From: an uncultured Spirochaetaceae bacterium
Lineage (GTDB): Bacteria; Spirochaetota; Spirochaetia; Treponematales; Treponemataceae
Direction of reading: 5' to 3'
DNA length: 64,000 nt
NCBI GenBank assembly: GCA_902802305.1
Contig: CADCLG010000015.1
Location: 1-64,000, forward strand
In this document: in pieces, positions 55,401-64,000 of the stretch
Numbering within the stretch: the stretch's first letter is position 1
How the letters are laid out: every line of letters starts with the position of its first letter
Notes under the pieces: generated by a model
What the model was told of the DNA's origin: nothing
The model's database searches: none
What the model saw: only the letters and a program-made list of their open reading frames with translations
Position numbers and translations under genes: made by a program

Positions 55401-58400
55401 GTCATCATCAACAACATCTGCGTATCCGTATCTCTTTATTCCGTCACTTCCAATAACTTTTGGTCCATAAGAACCTAATGTTGCACTTGTTGTGCTGGAT
55501 GTAAATACTCCGCCTTTTGCATCAGTTACCTTAAAGTACAAAGTAGTAGCACCATCAGATTCAAAATTATATTCCCAGGCACCATTATCAAAAATATTAT
55601 TTCCATAAGTAGTTCCATCCGTAGAAATCTGAAGAGAAGTTATTTGACCGTCATCATCTGTAACAGTACCACGAATCTCTTTAGATTTATGCATAATACT
55701 GTCGCTGCTTGACATATAAACTCGTTCATTTTCAGGACCTTCGTCAAGGTCTGGATGTGGCAGATAAGTCAGTTGTAGGTTATTAAACTTAATAACCGGT
55801 CTGTCTGAATCCTGAGAAATAATTACAGTTGCATACTGAGCAGCATTATCTCCAGTTCCATAGATATTTCCATAAGCACCATAAGAAGTTGATTCTGTAG
55901 TAGTTCGAGCTGAATTAGAATTACCTACGTTACCCGCTTTGTCTGTTGCGACAGCTCTGAAGTAATATGTATTGCCATTTGTAAACTTAGTTGTATCAGT
56001 TGTATCTACATTTACAGACCAGGCTGCCGGATTCTCTGTAATTGCAGAACCATAATTTTCCCATGCTGTTCCATCATCTGAGTATTGCAGCTGAACACTT
56101 ACTATACCCTGGTTATCACTTGCTGTACCGCTGATTGTTGTAACACCATTAATCTGTGTACCAGTAACATTAGTATCAGCATCGGTAATACCGTTTATAG
56201 TTACCTTAGGATAAGTAGTATCTCTCTGTAACTGGAACAATGAGAAGGTAGCCTTGTTTCCAACCATATCCTCAACTTCAAATGTTGCTGAACCGTCGGC
56301 ATTTACAGCAGTTGCAGGAATAGTTACAGTCCACTGTCCTGTTGTTGGTGTATCTTTTTGCGCAGTAATACCATTTGGATATGTAGTCTCATTAAGTGCA
56401 GTATTACCAATCTTTACAAACTTAACAGACTTAACACCAGTTCCGCCACTTGTATCACTTGTTGTTAATACAGCATTGTAACTTGTATTTCCAACACCAT
56501 TGATATTTGTACCATTTGTAAGAATTACGTTTACACTTGAATCTACAAGCTCAGCTGTATCAGGAGCGTTTGTATCAACGTAAATTGTCAAACTACTTTC
56601 TGCACTTTCGTTTCCTGCTTCATCAGTTGCACGTACTGTGATTATATTAGCACCGTTTGCACAGCTTACAATTCCACTATAACCGCTTGAACCTGCTGCC
56701 AATGTACTCCAGGTTGCAGAATTACCAGCAGAAGCATTTGTTGAGTATTCAACCTTCTTAATGCCAGTTCCACCAGTATTATCAGAAGCAGTAACATTTA
56801 TTGTAATATTTGCAGAACCATACCACTTCCTACTTGAACCATCTTCATAATAATCTCCAGAAATTGTAAAGCCATCAACAGAAGGTTCTTCTGTATCAAC
56901 AACTACAGTTCTCTGAATTTCTGTGCTCTTACCAGCTGTATCGTAGCCAACAATCTTGAATGCATGTGTACCATCTGCAAGCTTGCCAGATTCAGTTCCG
57001 AGTTCAAATGTTTGAGTCCAGTTAATTGGGGTATTCTTACTATTTGTAACAGTCTCGTTAGGATATGTAAGAGTCTTTGCAGTAATTACTGAATCAGAAA
57101 CAGATGTATCTGTAAACTCAATTCTTGCAAATTCATTAGTATCCTTTGCTGTTCCACTGAATGTTACAGTTGCATTCTGTCCGTAAGTCTTTCCGCTTGC
57201 GCCTACAGTTGTTTCTGTAAATTCAGGTTTTGCAGTATCATAAGAGAATTGGATTGTATTATCTGCATCAACTGTTGTATTTCCAGCAACATCGGTTGCA
57301 GTAATTATGAGATACAAAGTTCCTTCTGTAGAACCAAATGACAACCTCTCAATATTTACTCTTGAACCAGAAAGAACTAAATCATCAACAGTTCCCTCTG
57401 CCTGTCCATCTGCAACAACTGGACCGGTTGTAGAACCATATCTGAGCTTATAAGAAGCTCTAGCAACACCAGCACCTGCATCAATAATAGTTCCACCTAC
57501 ATTATCAAGATAATTATCACCAAAGTAATCACCATCTGATAAAGAAGTAATATTGATTACAGGAGCAGCTGTATCTTTGTAAACATTGTACTTGTATGCT
57601 GTACTTGTCTTACCAACTATATCTTTTACAGTTACAGTGATTAAGGTCATTTCATCATACTTAATACCACCTGTACCACTTGCAGAAGTAGGAATTGTAA
57701 CAGACCATGCACCAGTTGATGTATTTACACTACCTTCCAAGCCATCTGCTTTGATTGTTGCAATTGTTGAAGTTGTACCTCCAGCTGTCTTAGTAATTAC
57801 AACTGCAGCATTTGAATCAAGACCATGAGTTTCTGTAATTGTACCGGCAAGAATCAAATTATCTGTATTGAAGTAGACAGGGTCGTTTGAATTAATTGCG
57901 TTTCCATTTGCAGTAACTGTAGTCGTAGGATTAGCCTTATCTACTATGAACTGACGTACTAACTCACTAGAAGCGTTTCCAGCCTTATCAATACCAATTA
58001 CATGTAAGTACCAGGTTCCTTCATCAAGAGAATTAGCGCTTGTATTTTCAGAATCATAAGCACCATGGTTAATAAGATTCATAGCTACAAACTTGTCGCC
58101 ATTAATAGCCTCATTATCAATAATCCAGCCATCGGTAACAGGAGTTGCACTGTCTGTAAACTTATACTTTAAGGTCTTTATACCAACACCAGTTCCATCA
58201 TTAGCATTAATTCTGAATGAATAAGAATCTGCATCCAGTGCGTACTGTCCGCTTGTTATGTCGTTTTTAGGATTCTCAACTTTAATAGTAGGACCTTCAT
58301 TATCATATCTTACTACAATTGTACTTGTTGTTTCGTTTCCAGCCAAATCCTTAAGAGTAAATACGTAAGTATGATTTGCTTTAACTTCTCTGACAGTCCA

Positions 58401-61400
58401 TGCACCATCGCTATAGTCGCCAACACTGCTTAAAGCAGTAGCTGTTCCAGAGTCAACTTTAAGAGTTGAATTAGCAAGATCTAAGTAATCTTCTGTAATT
58501 GTAGCAGTAATGTTATAACCAGCCGTAGCAGAACTGTAGTATGTATTACCAGAAGTAAGAGTTTCAGCAGATTCAAAGGCTTCGTTTGTTACGTTTGTTG
58601 CACTGTATTCAATTTCTGGTGCTACGTTATCTACAATAATTGTACCCGAAGTTGCTGTAGCAGTGTTGTTAGCCTTATCTGTCATTATCAAGTCAACCTT
58701 ATGGTTTCCATAAGAAAGACCAGTTGCAGGATAAGTCCAAGTACCGTTACTTGTATTTACGTTTACTGTTGTTGGAGCCTGATCTACATCTCCATTGTAA
58801 AGGATAATACTTGCACCATGGAGATTAGTATCTGTTATAGTACCGCCGAATACATAAGTAGTATTGTTTGTATACGAAGTTGTTCCAAGTGTCATACCTT
58901 CGTTGAATGTATGAGTTGGTAAAGTAGAGTCGTATATAACAGTAACAGTATATTGCTGAGTATTATTTGCAGCATCCGTTAGCTTAATAATATATACATG
59001 TGAACCTTCTGTTGTACTACCATCATTAAAGCTCCAGCTATAAGTTCCATTTCCGTTATCAGTAAGAGGAAGAGGTGTAGGAGAAGCAGTATTACCATTG
59101 TGTATTATCTGAGCACCAGACATTCCACGTGCTTCTGTTATTACACCACTCAAAGTATACTGACCAGATGCCATAGCCTTTGCATAATATGTACTTCCGG
59201 TACTAAGTTGTGTAACTGAATCAACAGTAATATTATTAGGTTCATACAAACCTGAACCAACCAAAGTTGTTGTTGGAGGAGTACTGTCTACATATACTCT
59301 TTTTCCACTTGAATTTACTGTATGGTCCTTACCACCACGGTCATAAGCAGTAACTACTATGTAGTACTCATTACCACTTGCAAAGTTATAACCTGCGTAA
59401 GTCCATTCATGTTTTCCAGTAGTGGCGTTCTTAGTTGTTGCCAATGTTTGAGTTTCATTTACAACTTCATCATGTCCTGGATCTTCACTAATTATTCCGT
59501 CTACATATTTGTATGCAGTTACAGTTGCTCTAGAAAGATTTGCTTCTTCTATTGTACCTGCAAATGGATATGAGTTTTGATTTGTAGAAGCTGTTGCGGC
59601 TGGAGTTGTTATTTCTACAACAGGAGCAACACGATCTATGAATACGTCCTTATATACAGGGTCAGAAGCACGTCCTGCAATATCGTAAGCCTTAATTACC
59701 AGAGAGTGACTTCCATCGGCCATATAATTAGCTTTACTTGCATTTGCAGAATCAGTAGCTCCAACAACAAAAGTTGCAGTCCAGTTATCACTTCCAGGAG
59801 CTGATGTAGCCTGAGTAAGAGTAATAAATGCACTTCCAGAAGCATTGTCAGAGCCATCGTAAGAACCATTAATCCAAGAAGCATTAAGTGGATCCCAAGG
59901 ATTATTGTCTGAAATTGTGTTTGGAATCATATAACTGTAATTCTTGTTTGGATTTACAGATGTATCAACAATTTCGATTCTTGAAACAGCATTACTATCC
60001 CATGCTGTACCAGAAAGAGTAAATGATGTCTGATTATTACCAGGACCGGCTATCGTATCTGTTTCTGTAAGAGTAGGAATTGATGAATCATAGTAGAAGT
60101 TTACGCTTGTTTCTGCTGTTCTACCAAGCCTGTCAGTTGCTCTTACATAAACTATAATATTACCTTCAGTACCAAGAGTCTGTGAAGTACTCCAAGACTG
60201 TCCTCCTGCAGTGAAACTTAATGTTTCATAAGCATCATCACCTGCATGATATTCAATTGTAGCAACTCCAACACCTGCATCACCTGTTGTACCGCGTACA
60301 GTAATACTCTCTACATTATAGTTAGAACCTGCTGTCGGAGATTCAATTGTTACTGTAGGATCATCAGTATCTCTGTAAATTGAGTAATACTCTTCATCTA
60401 CCTTTCCTACAACATCTGTTGCACGTACTGTAAGAACATATGAAGTATTTGCAGTAAGTTTTCCTGTATTGTCTTCAGAATCAAAATCAATTGTCCACTT
60501 GTCTGCATTAGTTCCTGTACCCCAGGTAGCATTCAATTCAGTATTTCCAAGCCAGAATGTAATCTTTGGATAATTCTGGGCATTAGAAGAATCAGTTGCA
60601 CTTGCTATTCCAGAAAGTCTCTGGTCAAAGTAGTAAACGTTAGAAACATTAACTACAGAATCTGTTTCGTCCTTAGCAACTTCTGTAATTGCAGATGTAA
60701 GAGAAGGATTTCCCTTATCTACCCAGAAGCTTCTTGTTGTTGCTACAGTATTATTACCGGCATCATCAGTTACGTAAACATGTAAGTACCAATGACCTTC
60801 GTAGAGAGAATTAGCTAGTGTATTTTCACTTGTAAATGCATTACCTTCTATCAACATTCTCTGCAATTCCCAGGTAGTATCTGTAGTTGCTACATTTGTC
60901 CATGCTGCATTTCCAATTGCAGGTGCAGTTGCTGATGTAGAGAATACATAATGATAACCTGCTATACCTGAACCGCCTTCATTATCTTCTATGCTTCCAC
61001 GGAATGTGAAAGAAGCAGCAGAGAATGCTCCGGATTCTGTAACATTGTCTTGTGGATTAGTAATATTATTTGTTGTAGGAGCGGTCTTATCTACCTTCGT
61101 TGTAAAGCTGGAACTTGTTACTTCCTTACCAGCTCCATCAGTTGCGATAATAGTGAATACATAACTTCCAGTACCAGAAAGTTCAAGCGCACCAGTATTG
61201 TCTGCATTTCTTGGAAGATTAGCAATATTCAATGTTTCGCTTGTTCCGTTTCTGCCTGTTATTGTTTCAATTTCAGTATCACCCTGCTTTACAACTATAC
61301 TTGCAATTCTGTAATCATCAGTTACAGTTGCATTGAGAGTAAAGTTATTACTGATGAATACACTTGGTGAAATGTTTCTTGAATCATATTCGCTGTTGAG

Positions 61401-64000
61401 TTTGTAATTGTCCAATGTAACTACAGGGTCTGCTGTATCGTACAGGAAGTATCCAGAACCGATTCCGTCTGCATTGTTTACATTACCGGCTGCATCTACA
61501 ACCTTAACAAACATCTTCTTGTAACCGACATTAGGATGCTGGAGTGTTCCGAATACAGGGCTCAAATCAGTGTCGTGGAATACAGCTGTATATGACCAGT
61601 TTGTAGTACCAGTTGCATCAAGCCATTCTGTTGTTGCACTTGCTACTGCATTTTGTGCATTACTTGGATAAGCTTTGAACATTACCTGTACTCTGGTAAC
61701 TCCAGAATCATCGGCTTCGTTTCCATTATCACCTGCCGTGCTTGTAAATCTGAATGAAGTATTTTGTGTATCATCTACACTTGGCATTGTCGGCAGAGTA
61801 ACTGTAGGAGCCTGAGTATCTATAAAGAATGTCTTTGTAAGAGTTGTCGTATTCTTGCCGGCAGTATCATAACCTGTAATTCTAAAGTTATGGAGTCCCT
61901 CACTAAGAGCATTTCCACCCTGAGCTGTTGAGAATGTAATACTCCATTCCTTTGCCTTGTTATTTTCAAGAGTTGTATCTCCGTTTTCTGCCAGTACACT
62001 TGGATCAGAAGCATTTACTGTAACAGAAGTATTTGACAATGTTACTCTTGCAGAACTTGAAGAATCCAATTCTGCGTTGCTTGAATATGTTGTATTTCCG
62101 TCTGTAATAGTTACATATGCAACTTCATTTGTATCCCATACTCTTCCTGAGAGGGTGATGTTGTAATTTCCATTTACACCATAATATGATGTTGCACTGT
62201 TTCCAATAGTATCATCTTCTGTAATTGTAGGATCACTTGTATCACTAAAGAACTGTCTGTCTATAACTGTAGATGTCTGTCCAAGTTTATCTGTAGCTCT
62301 TACCTTGAGGTTGATTGTTCCTTCTGTAAGATTATCGAGATTCTTAGTCCATGAAGTTCCGTTTATAGTTCCTACAGAAGTCCAATTTGTTCCGTTATCG
62401 GTTGAGTATTCTACGCTTGTAACTCCAATTCCTGTATCACTTACTGTACCACGAAGCTCTACTGCTGTTGCATGGGTAGAACCTTCCTGTGGGGCTGTAA
62501 GAGCAAGTACAGGTGCAGCTTTATCGTAAATTACAGTGATTGTATAACTATTATTGTTAGTAGCCTGATCAATTACAGTAAACTTATATGTGTTTGTTCC
62601 TTCTGCAATTGAAGAAGATTCTATTGATGGTGTGAATGAAAGTTTTTCTAACTGTGAACTCCAACCTGCTTCTGAAGTTGAAATTGTAGTTGTACCCTTT
62701 TCAACTTTAAGGTTTTCTTCAGAATATTCAAAGTTAGTATCTGTTACACTTGCAGTAATTGTAGGTACAGCCTTCGCATAGTAGATTCCGTTGTCAGAAA
62801 GATTTGCTGTTACTGTCTGTCCATCTTCATCATACAATCCGCTTGATGTGAATGTAAGAACAGGTTTTTCTGTATCAATAGTAACAGATGACGTTGTTAC
62901 TTCAGTTGTGTTTCCAGCTTTGTCTGTTACGGTTATCTTGGCTGTATATTCATCCTGTGTAAGATCATATACCTTCCATGTCCATTCATCATTTGAAGAA
63001 TCAGGTACAAGGGTAGCAGTTGTAGTTGTTGCAACACCGTTCTTATACAGAACAGCTGTTACTGCATCACGGTTATCATCACTTGCAGTTCCCTTGAATT
63101 CATAATTTGCAGAATTATTAAATATATTTGCAGTTGGTGTTGTAACACTTACAGTTGGAGAAGTCTGATCTCTATATAATGTAAATGTCTTTTCTGCACT
63201 CTTTCGTCCTACACTGTCTACAGACTGTACTTTTACAGTTGTTTCAGCATCTGCTGGTATTGTAAGAACTTTGCTCCAGCTTGTTCCATTCAAAGTTGCT
63301 TCTTCTGCTGTTCCGTTTCCAATTGTTACATTTACTTTTGCAAGACTGAGAACATCACTTGCAGTTCCACCAATTGTATAAGTATTTGTTCTGTAATAAT
63401 ATGTTTCACTTTCAGACAGTGTATTTACTGTAAGAGTTGGTGTACTCTGGTCAACTGTAAAGCTTATACTTGCAGGTGTACATGTATTATCAGCCTTATC
63501 AGTTGCCTTAACAAACAAGTACCAGGTTCCTTCGTAAAGTACATTAGTTCCAGAAGTTCCACTTCCGAGGTTATAGTCAAAGTTCCAAGGACTTGTTGTT
63601 GCAGTTACTTCTGTCCATTTTGTATCATTGTCAGCAGGTGCTGTATTTTCTCTTGTGAATGCATAATAATACTTAGCAACACCACTTCCTGTGCCGTCAT
63701 CAAATGTTCCGCTAAAGTTCTTTGATGAACCGCTTACTGCATTAACATCTGTATCATTTGTAAGAGCATCTACTGTAATTTGAGGTGCTGTTGCATCATA
63801 AGTTACAGTTGTTTTGTATGTAGAAGCATTTCCAGCCTTATCTGTTACAGTCAATGTGTATACATAAGTTCCTGCGCCTGTAAGTCCACCAAAGCTCCAT
63901 GCAGAAGTTGTCTTTGTCGTAAATTCAGGAGCAGTTACAGCAGTTCCGTCTTTTGTTACAGTAAGAACTATATCATCTGTATTAGGGTTAGTTTCAGTTA
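49413..64000 (-). CDS. Giant Ig-like-repeat surface protein (5' end beyond the window)
   Basis: The frame is open from the right edge of the window to a TAA at 49413-49415, at least 4,862 residues. The first ~4,000 residues are tandem bacterial Ig-like repeats of roughly 100-150 residues. Each junction is marked by D-x-x-x-P (for example DQTSPTVSV, DTQAPTVTL and DRVAPVVEI); I count about 27. They contain recurrent GTxxD and VxAxDxAGN motifs. The tail from about 51490 down is different. It starts with the shared segment (TAVKAV...KITDAVDY) and has a Gly/Asn-rich middle and propeller-like strands (SLDLDSNNGLHISAFD and YIAYYNSTE). That tail is the cassette proposed to exchange with 42270-44131. 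No enzyme motif or C-terminal anchor is seen. An adhesin or matrix protein is likely; its secretion signal lies outside the window. Confidence 0.9.
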   Translation of the reverse strand, partial: TETNPNTDDIVLTVTKDGTAVTAPEFTTKTTSAWSFGGLTGAGTYVYTLTVTDKAGNASTYKTTVTYDATAPQITVDALTNDTDVNAVSGSSKNFSGTFDDGTGSGVAKYYYAFTRENTAPADNDTKWTEVTATTSPWNFDYNLGSGTSGTNVLYEGTWYLFVKATDKADNTCTPASISFTVDQSTPTLTVNTLSESETYYYRTNTYTIGGTASDVLSLAKVNVTIGNGTAEEATLNGTSWSKVLTIPADAETTVKVQSVDSVGRKSAEKTFTLYRDQTSPTVSVTTPTANIFNNSANYEFKGTASDDNRDAVTAVLYKNGVATTTTATLVPDSSNDEWTWKVYDLTQDEYTAKITVTDKAGNTTEVTTSSVTIDTEKPVLTFTSSGLYDEDGQTVTANLSDNGIYYAKAVPTITASVTDTNFEYSEENLKVEKGTTTISTSEAGWSSQLEKLSFTPSIESSSIAEGTNTYKFTVIDQATNNNSYTITVIYDKAAPVLALTAPQEGSTHATAVELRGTVSDTGIGVTSVEYSTDNGTNWTSVGTINGTSWTKNLDNLTEGTINLKVRATDKLGQTSTVIDRQFFSDTSDPTITEDDTIGNSATSYYGVNGNYNITLSGRVWDTNEVAYVTITDGNTTYSSNAELDSSSSARVTLSNTSVTVNASDPSVLAENGDTTLENNKAKEWSITFSTAQGGNALSEGLHNFRITGYDTAGKNTTTLTKTFFIDTQAPTVTLPTMPSVDDTQNTSFRFTSTAGDNGNEADDSGVTRVQVMFKAYPSNAQNAVASATTEWLDATGTTNWSYTAVFHDTDLSPVFGTLQHPNVGYKKMFVKVVDAAGNVNNADGIGSGYFLYDTADPVVTLDNYKLNSEYDSRNISPSVFISNNFTLNATVTDDYRIASIVVKQGDTEIETITGRNGTSETLNIANLPRNADNTGALELSGTGSYVFTIIATDGAGKEVTSSSFTTKVDKTAPTTNNITNPQDNVTESGAFSAASFTFRGSIEDNEGGSGIAGYHYVFSTSATAPAIGNAAWTNVATTDTTWELQRMLIEGNAFTSENTLANSLYEGHWYLHVYVTDDAGNNTVATTRSFWVDKGNPSLTSAITEVAKDETDSVVNVSNVYYFDQRLSGIASATDSSNAQNYPKITFWLGNTELNATWGTGTNADKWTIDFDSEDNTGKLTANTSYVLTVRATDVVGKVDEEYYSIYRDTDDPTVTIESPTAGSNYNVESITVRGTTGDAGVGVATIEYHAGDDAYETLSFTAGGQSWSTSQTLGTEGNIIVYVRATDRLGRTAETSVNFYYDSSIPTLTETDTIAGPGNNQTSFTLSGTAWDSNAVSRIEIVDTSVNPNKNYSYMIPNTISDNNPWDPLNASWINGSYDGSDNASGSAFITLTQATSAPGSDNWTATFVVGATDSANASKANYMADGSHSLVIKAYDIAGRASDPVYKDVFIDRVAPVVEITTPAATASTNQNSYPFAGTIEEANLSRATVTAYKYVDGIISEDPGHDEVVNETQTLATTKNATTGKHEWTYAGYNFASGNEYYIVVTAYDRGGKDHTVNSSGKRVYVDSTPPTTTLVGSGLYEPNNITVDSVTQLSTGSTYYAKAMASGQYTLSGVITEARGMSGAQIIHNGNTASPTPLPLTDNGNGTYSWSFNDGSTTEGSHVYIIKLTDAANNTQQYTVTVIYDSTLPTHTFNEGMTLGTTSYTNNTTYVFGGTITDTNLHGASIILYNGDVDQAPTTVNVNTSNGTWTYPATGLSYGNHKVDLIMTDKANNTATATSGTIIVDNVAPEIEYSATNVTNEAFESAETLTSGNTYYSSATAGYNITATITEDYLDLANSTLKVDSGTATALSSVGDYSDGAWTVREVKANHTYVFTLKDLAGNETTSTIVVRYDNEGPTIKVENPKNDITSGQYALDADSYSFRINANDGTGVGIKTLKYKFTDSATPVTDGWIIDNEAINGDKFVAMNLINHGAYDSENTSANSLDEGTWYLHVIGIDKAGNASSELVRQFIVDKANPTTTVTANGNAINSNDPVYFNTDNLILAGTITETHGLDSNAAVVITKTAGGTTSTIATIKADGLEGSVNTSTGAWSVTIPTSASGTGGIKYDEMTLITVTVKDIVGKTSTAYKYNVYKDTAAPVINITSLSDGDYFGDNYLDNVGGTIIDAGAGVARASYKLRYGSTTGPVVADGQAEGTVDDLVLSGSRVNIERLSFGSTEGTLYLIITATDVAGNTTVDADNTIQFSYDTAKPEFTETTVGASGKTYGQNATVTFSGTAKDTNEFARIEFTDTSVSDSVITAKTLTYPNETVTNSKNTPINWTQTFELGTESGKLADGTHAFKIVGYDTAGKSTEIQRTVVVDTEEPSVDGFTISGDYYEDGSSRKWYGSANITINVTASDNTGGTGIKKVEYSTNASAGNSATWSTLAAGSSGYSGIVSCANGANIITVRATDEAGNESAESSLTIYVDTNAPDTAELVDSSVNVILTNGTNINGVGNTSYNAVLTTSDTSGGTGVKSVKFVKIGNTALNETTYPNGITAQKDTPTTGQWTVTIPATAVNADGSATFEVEDMVGNKATFSLFQLQRDTTYPKVTINGITDADTNVTGTQINGVTTISGTASDNQGIVSVQLQYSDDGTAWENYGSAITENPAAWSVNVDTTDTTKFTNGNTYYFRAVATDKAGNVGNSNSARTTTESTSYGAYGNIYGTGDNAAQYATVIISQDSDRPVIKFNNLQLTYLPHPDLDEGPENERVYMSSSDSIMHKSKEIRGTVTDDDGQITSLQISTDGTTYGNNIFDNGAWEYNFESDGATTLYFKVTDAKGGVFTSSTTSATLGSYGPKVIGSDGIKRYGYADVVDDDIVYIKIDTTDPGVSNRYYRTSIPNDYAWNASVITTAAVSGSGWSDLTNIDINAVFGGTGSKMYIMYRASDANGIISSGITVNGKAVTIATAENSTATGDSIYTLKYNNYTIDTVNGISYQDVIFELDTSTIATGSQSLVISAIDAAGTTGGGTTSITFDNTKPTVTFVSPTAGSMVYGDQTVALTGSITEGNGPQLYFAIAKDENTRPATDDFTKIDQYFSSIAIASWRISFDDQQNGTANGTAMVYHAPKLNTYIQTLYNKTSEQMRSYSDITDLCIWMYSIDALGNVSDDMKHKLKVIPLGDKPTVEITYPKVEDNGSAIGGTIRIMGSSNIQSSTVEGVYLQIDPAYNGEFDSEGWAEKLQTLMDERNGITYSIANNSYLPGGKGIATTGSTVSWNLALNQLGEFNSKVNGLFRTVAVRAYAVGSSDRHLASDPVLVYFTIDPDSPFVGNKEALELVQYAAEHIHDPAYITARQSLTSGMWIRGQWYLTGSVDDDSGIGSFIFTEDGSGKTLVQNKTIQGSYDSTSSSIYVKAMTWGTGDSAYSGYHFSIPVGKTTGSGALTYKIDITDGLSNGAHPGGSTFELNYDNTSPSISATSASSQPVMTASGVNEIYQSNGTYTVSGTFTENGTESGFNRIAMFFTKNDTDIVDPLLAPGTSGRDNWFAISDLEEKEGMYWSEITGASIAGTQLTLPIDTDKKQDKLVRVGSLCMIDNVPYVIQGVTLNEGHTSATVTLATNFDNKNNLTVYIGVALIIDNKTTEGGSGEASYIYGTKNIISAMDPDDLGESTEVILNDDGDWMIEGAPGTDANRNWIASFDSSNLYDGAIKMHFVAYDKAGNNTQISYDCVAKNNGPRFAGIMYGTDENGDGEVGEDELNGKWDSWVSGYENQYTGLKKTTLNVDARINVKGPLVVIPEIVGGNNGLGYSYKYKKTGDTGTAVADYSGSTAIKTLASGHATGERAHNDTKIEISVLEFLKNQIAEGNSTLAFTIYDQTVYDSSKAATAEDRTNGYRYGYGYDFTENEFTTNTASMSLPINLVLADGEAPKAWFKPFYWDDLTHNSIYGSSTLASSATVANLQGHIELESDWLNATGYNSNATNGIYDKDPKVSGKVTIEGAANDNVFVDEIYVSVDGLTNKPASGTDSLADYRYEDTDFVKVGVRSGTSWVATGAADDLAEDGIKWEFAGEDSTQSGGNTIYFKLHFDSSQISGVAGADKAIKVMANDRGTVGLNVTGDAIAAATEDNIVYTNQMSSYTTSTTNTASGAMDTVISTYNGVSGAKYTVGQLLYTTNTTGHTGDKVTAVKAVNADGKITDAVDYTSYYRTDVVPYITKIQTKNRKKGGLKDNNIRSANGKYSIMYAANTSAATYAADFITVSGFNLNPSAVRIVDTATAATKLTGPTGTTVSFSGTAADYTGFSAANTIGKSGYLEVFVNEGTEAVPVYVRSLNNVNNNNSYGTATNTSNAQLTSGNATVNDYEKAYNREPDYYTTKNVLLTDDRYLILWDMHNGGDRTKNGGYPTMFMEGNDPVFGYFNPSGGPSGAYGDGAGTGAGNASSGGNYPEYAMPQRIKFNEDGTEAYTEYLAKMSAGDQMGTGRDDSGRYIHQTVFNRGGCGMYMIYDRYAELVTNGMAWGPGITIGTIRAYTESVGNNSISLETVNLGGLQAGRYQYPKIIAKGRSKDATAYVYSAYYDDYYQQIIMRTFQLGTTVSGTSYDLATSGRDLLNHYDSQVTTRSTYAQKINFTENGGNTTTSTTRSNTYSTGRLDGSPQGSASKYFDMKVTSDYHIILIYYDDNDSKLKLRYSTNAVTGSAPTTAIAWTNSTVNFPEYVGNYVSLDLDSNNGLHISAFDATDSNLVYMYLPSYSSTNLTKVTVDQASAVGNWTQVKVNSSNVPYIAYYNSTETGSRDSIKLAYAKAAAGSVTAGVDVAPGLMTGTGYTLGGWEYMTVPAVTPPQGGNPNFQNVCLGFDNAGTPVVGYAASNLEFGKQRPE
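51398..51490 (-). repeat. 93-bp inverted repeat at the start of the expressed cassette
   Basis: It is the partner of 42270-42362 (88 of 93 identical on opposite strands). Upstream of 51490 in coding direction the two loci have no similarity, so homology starts abruptly at the core site. Confidence 0.93.
51470..51490 (-). other. Putative recombinase core site, right copy
   Basis: On the coding strand TTACTGC-GGTCAAA-GCAGTAA, perfect 7-bp inverted arms around a 7-bp spacer, inside the giant gene's coding sequence. The asymmetric spacer sets orientation; it faces the left copy in inverted sense, so recombination would invert the DNA between them. Confidence 0.65.

Noticed and set aside
50688..63105. 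Many plus-strand ORFs of 60-200 codons opposite the giant gene (for example 53208-53813)
   Set aside because: They are Ser/Cys/Thr-rich antisense shadows of repetitive Thr/Asn/Gly codons, lack ribosome sites and resemble no protein family.
51500..64000. CRISPR-like or short tandem DNA repeat in the giant gene
   Set aside because: The periodicity is of protein domains of about 100-150 codons with diverged DNA, not short identical repeats with spacers.

Overview
The window looks like chromosome from a host- or gut-associated spirochete of the genus Treponema. The best evidence is a 286-residue FlaB-type periplasmic flagellin gene behind a sigma-28-type promoter. Many large lipoproteins, a low-to-moderate GC content and plant-polysaccharide enzymes (a GH127-type arabinofuranosidase, a CE2-type esterase and a sialate O-acetylesterase-like protein) also fit. 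Species cannot be fixed from the sequence alone.

Layout. Positions 1-3,700 hold a frame-broken DnaB-like gene, then a PRPP-synthetase-like gene whose frame is split by a 14-bp tandem duplication, followed by an FGGY-type kinase and a HAD phosphatase. Positions 3,700-25,600 are mostly housekeeping: chemoreceptor, metallo-hydrolase, tRNA-Arg, formate-THF ligase, pseudouridine synthase, esterases, flagellin, the dnaX-ybaB-recR operon, a Phd/PIN toxin-antitoxin pair, a CadC/ZntA-type metal efflux unit with twin operators, a sirtuin, phosphohexomutase, a DEDDh exonuclease, a SlyD-type PPIase with Nfu, and a small heat-shock gene behind a sigma-54-type promoter. Positions 25,800-40,200 hold the GH127 enzyme and an operon of three large lipoproteins that share modules and InlB-type repeats.

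Positions 40,300-64,000 are an accessory region and contain the main discovery. A giant minus-strand surface protein (at least 4,862 residues, running off the window) is built of about 27 Ig-like repeats and ends in a roughly 690-residue C-terminal cassette (49413-51490). A second, diverged and startless version of that cassette lies about 9 kb away on the opposite strand (42270-44131). Both cassettes begin with the same 93-bp segment (88 of 93 identical). That segment opens with a 7-bp spacer flanked by inverted arms (TTACTGC and GCAGTAA), the layout of a tyrosine-recombinase core site. A tyrosine recombinase gene (40812-42080) sits just outside the left copy. The two sites are inverted relative to each other, so recombination would invert about 9.2 kb and fuse the silent cassette in frame to the giant protein. 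I propose this as a site-specific C-terminal switch, giving phase or antigenic variation of a giant adhesin-like protein. The putative invertible segment also carries an IS200-type element, a GNAT protein with a small overlapping ORF, a decayed gene and two ATPase/nuclease-like proteins.
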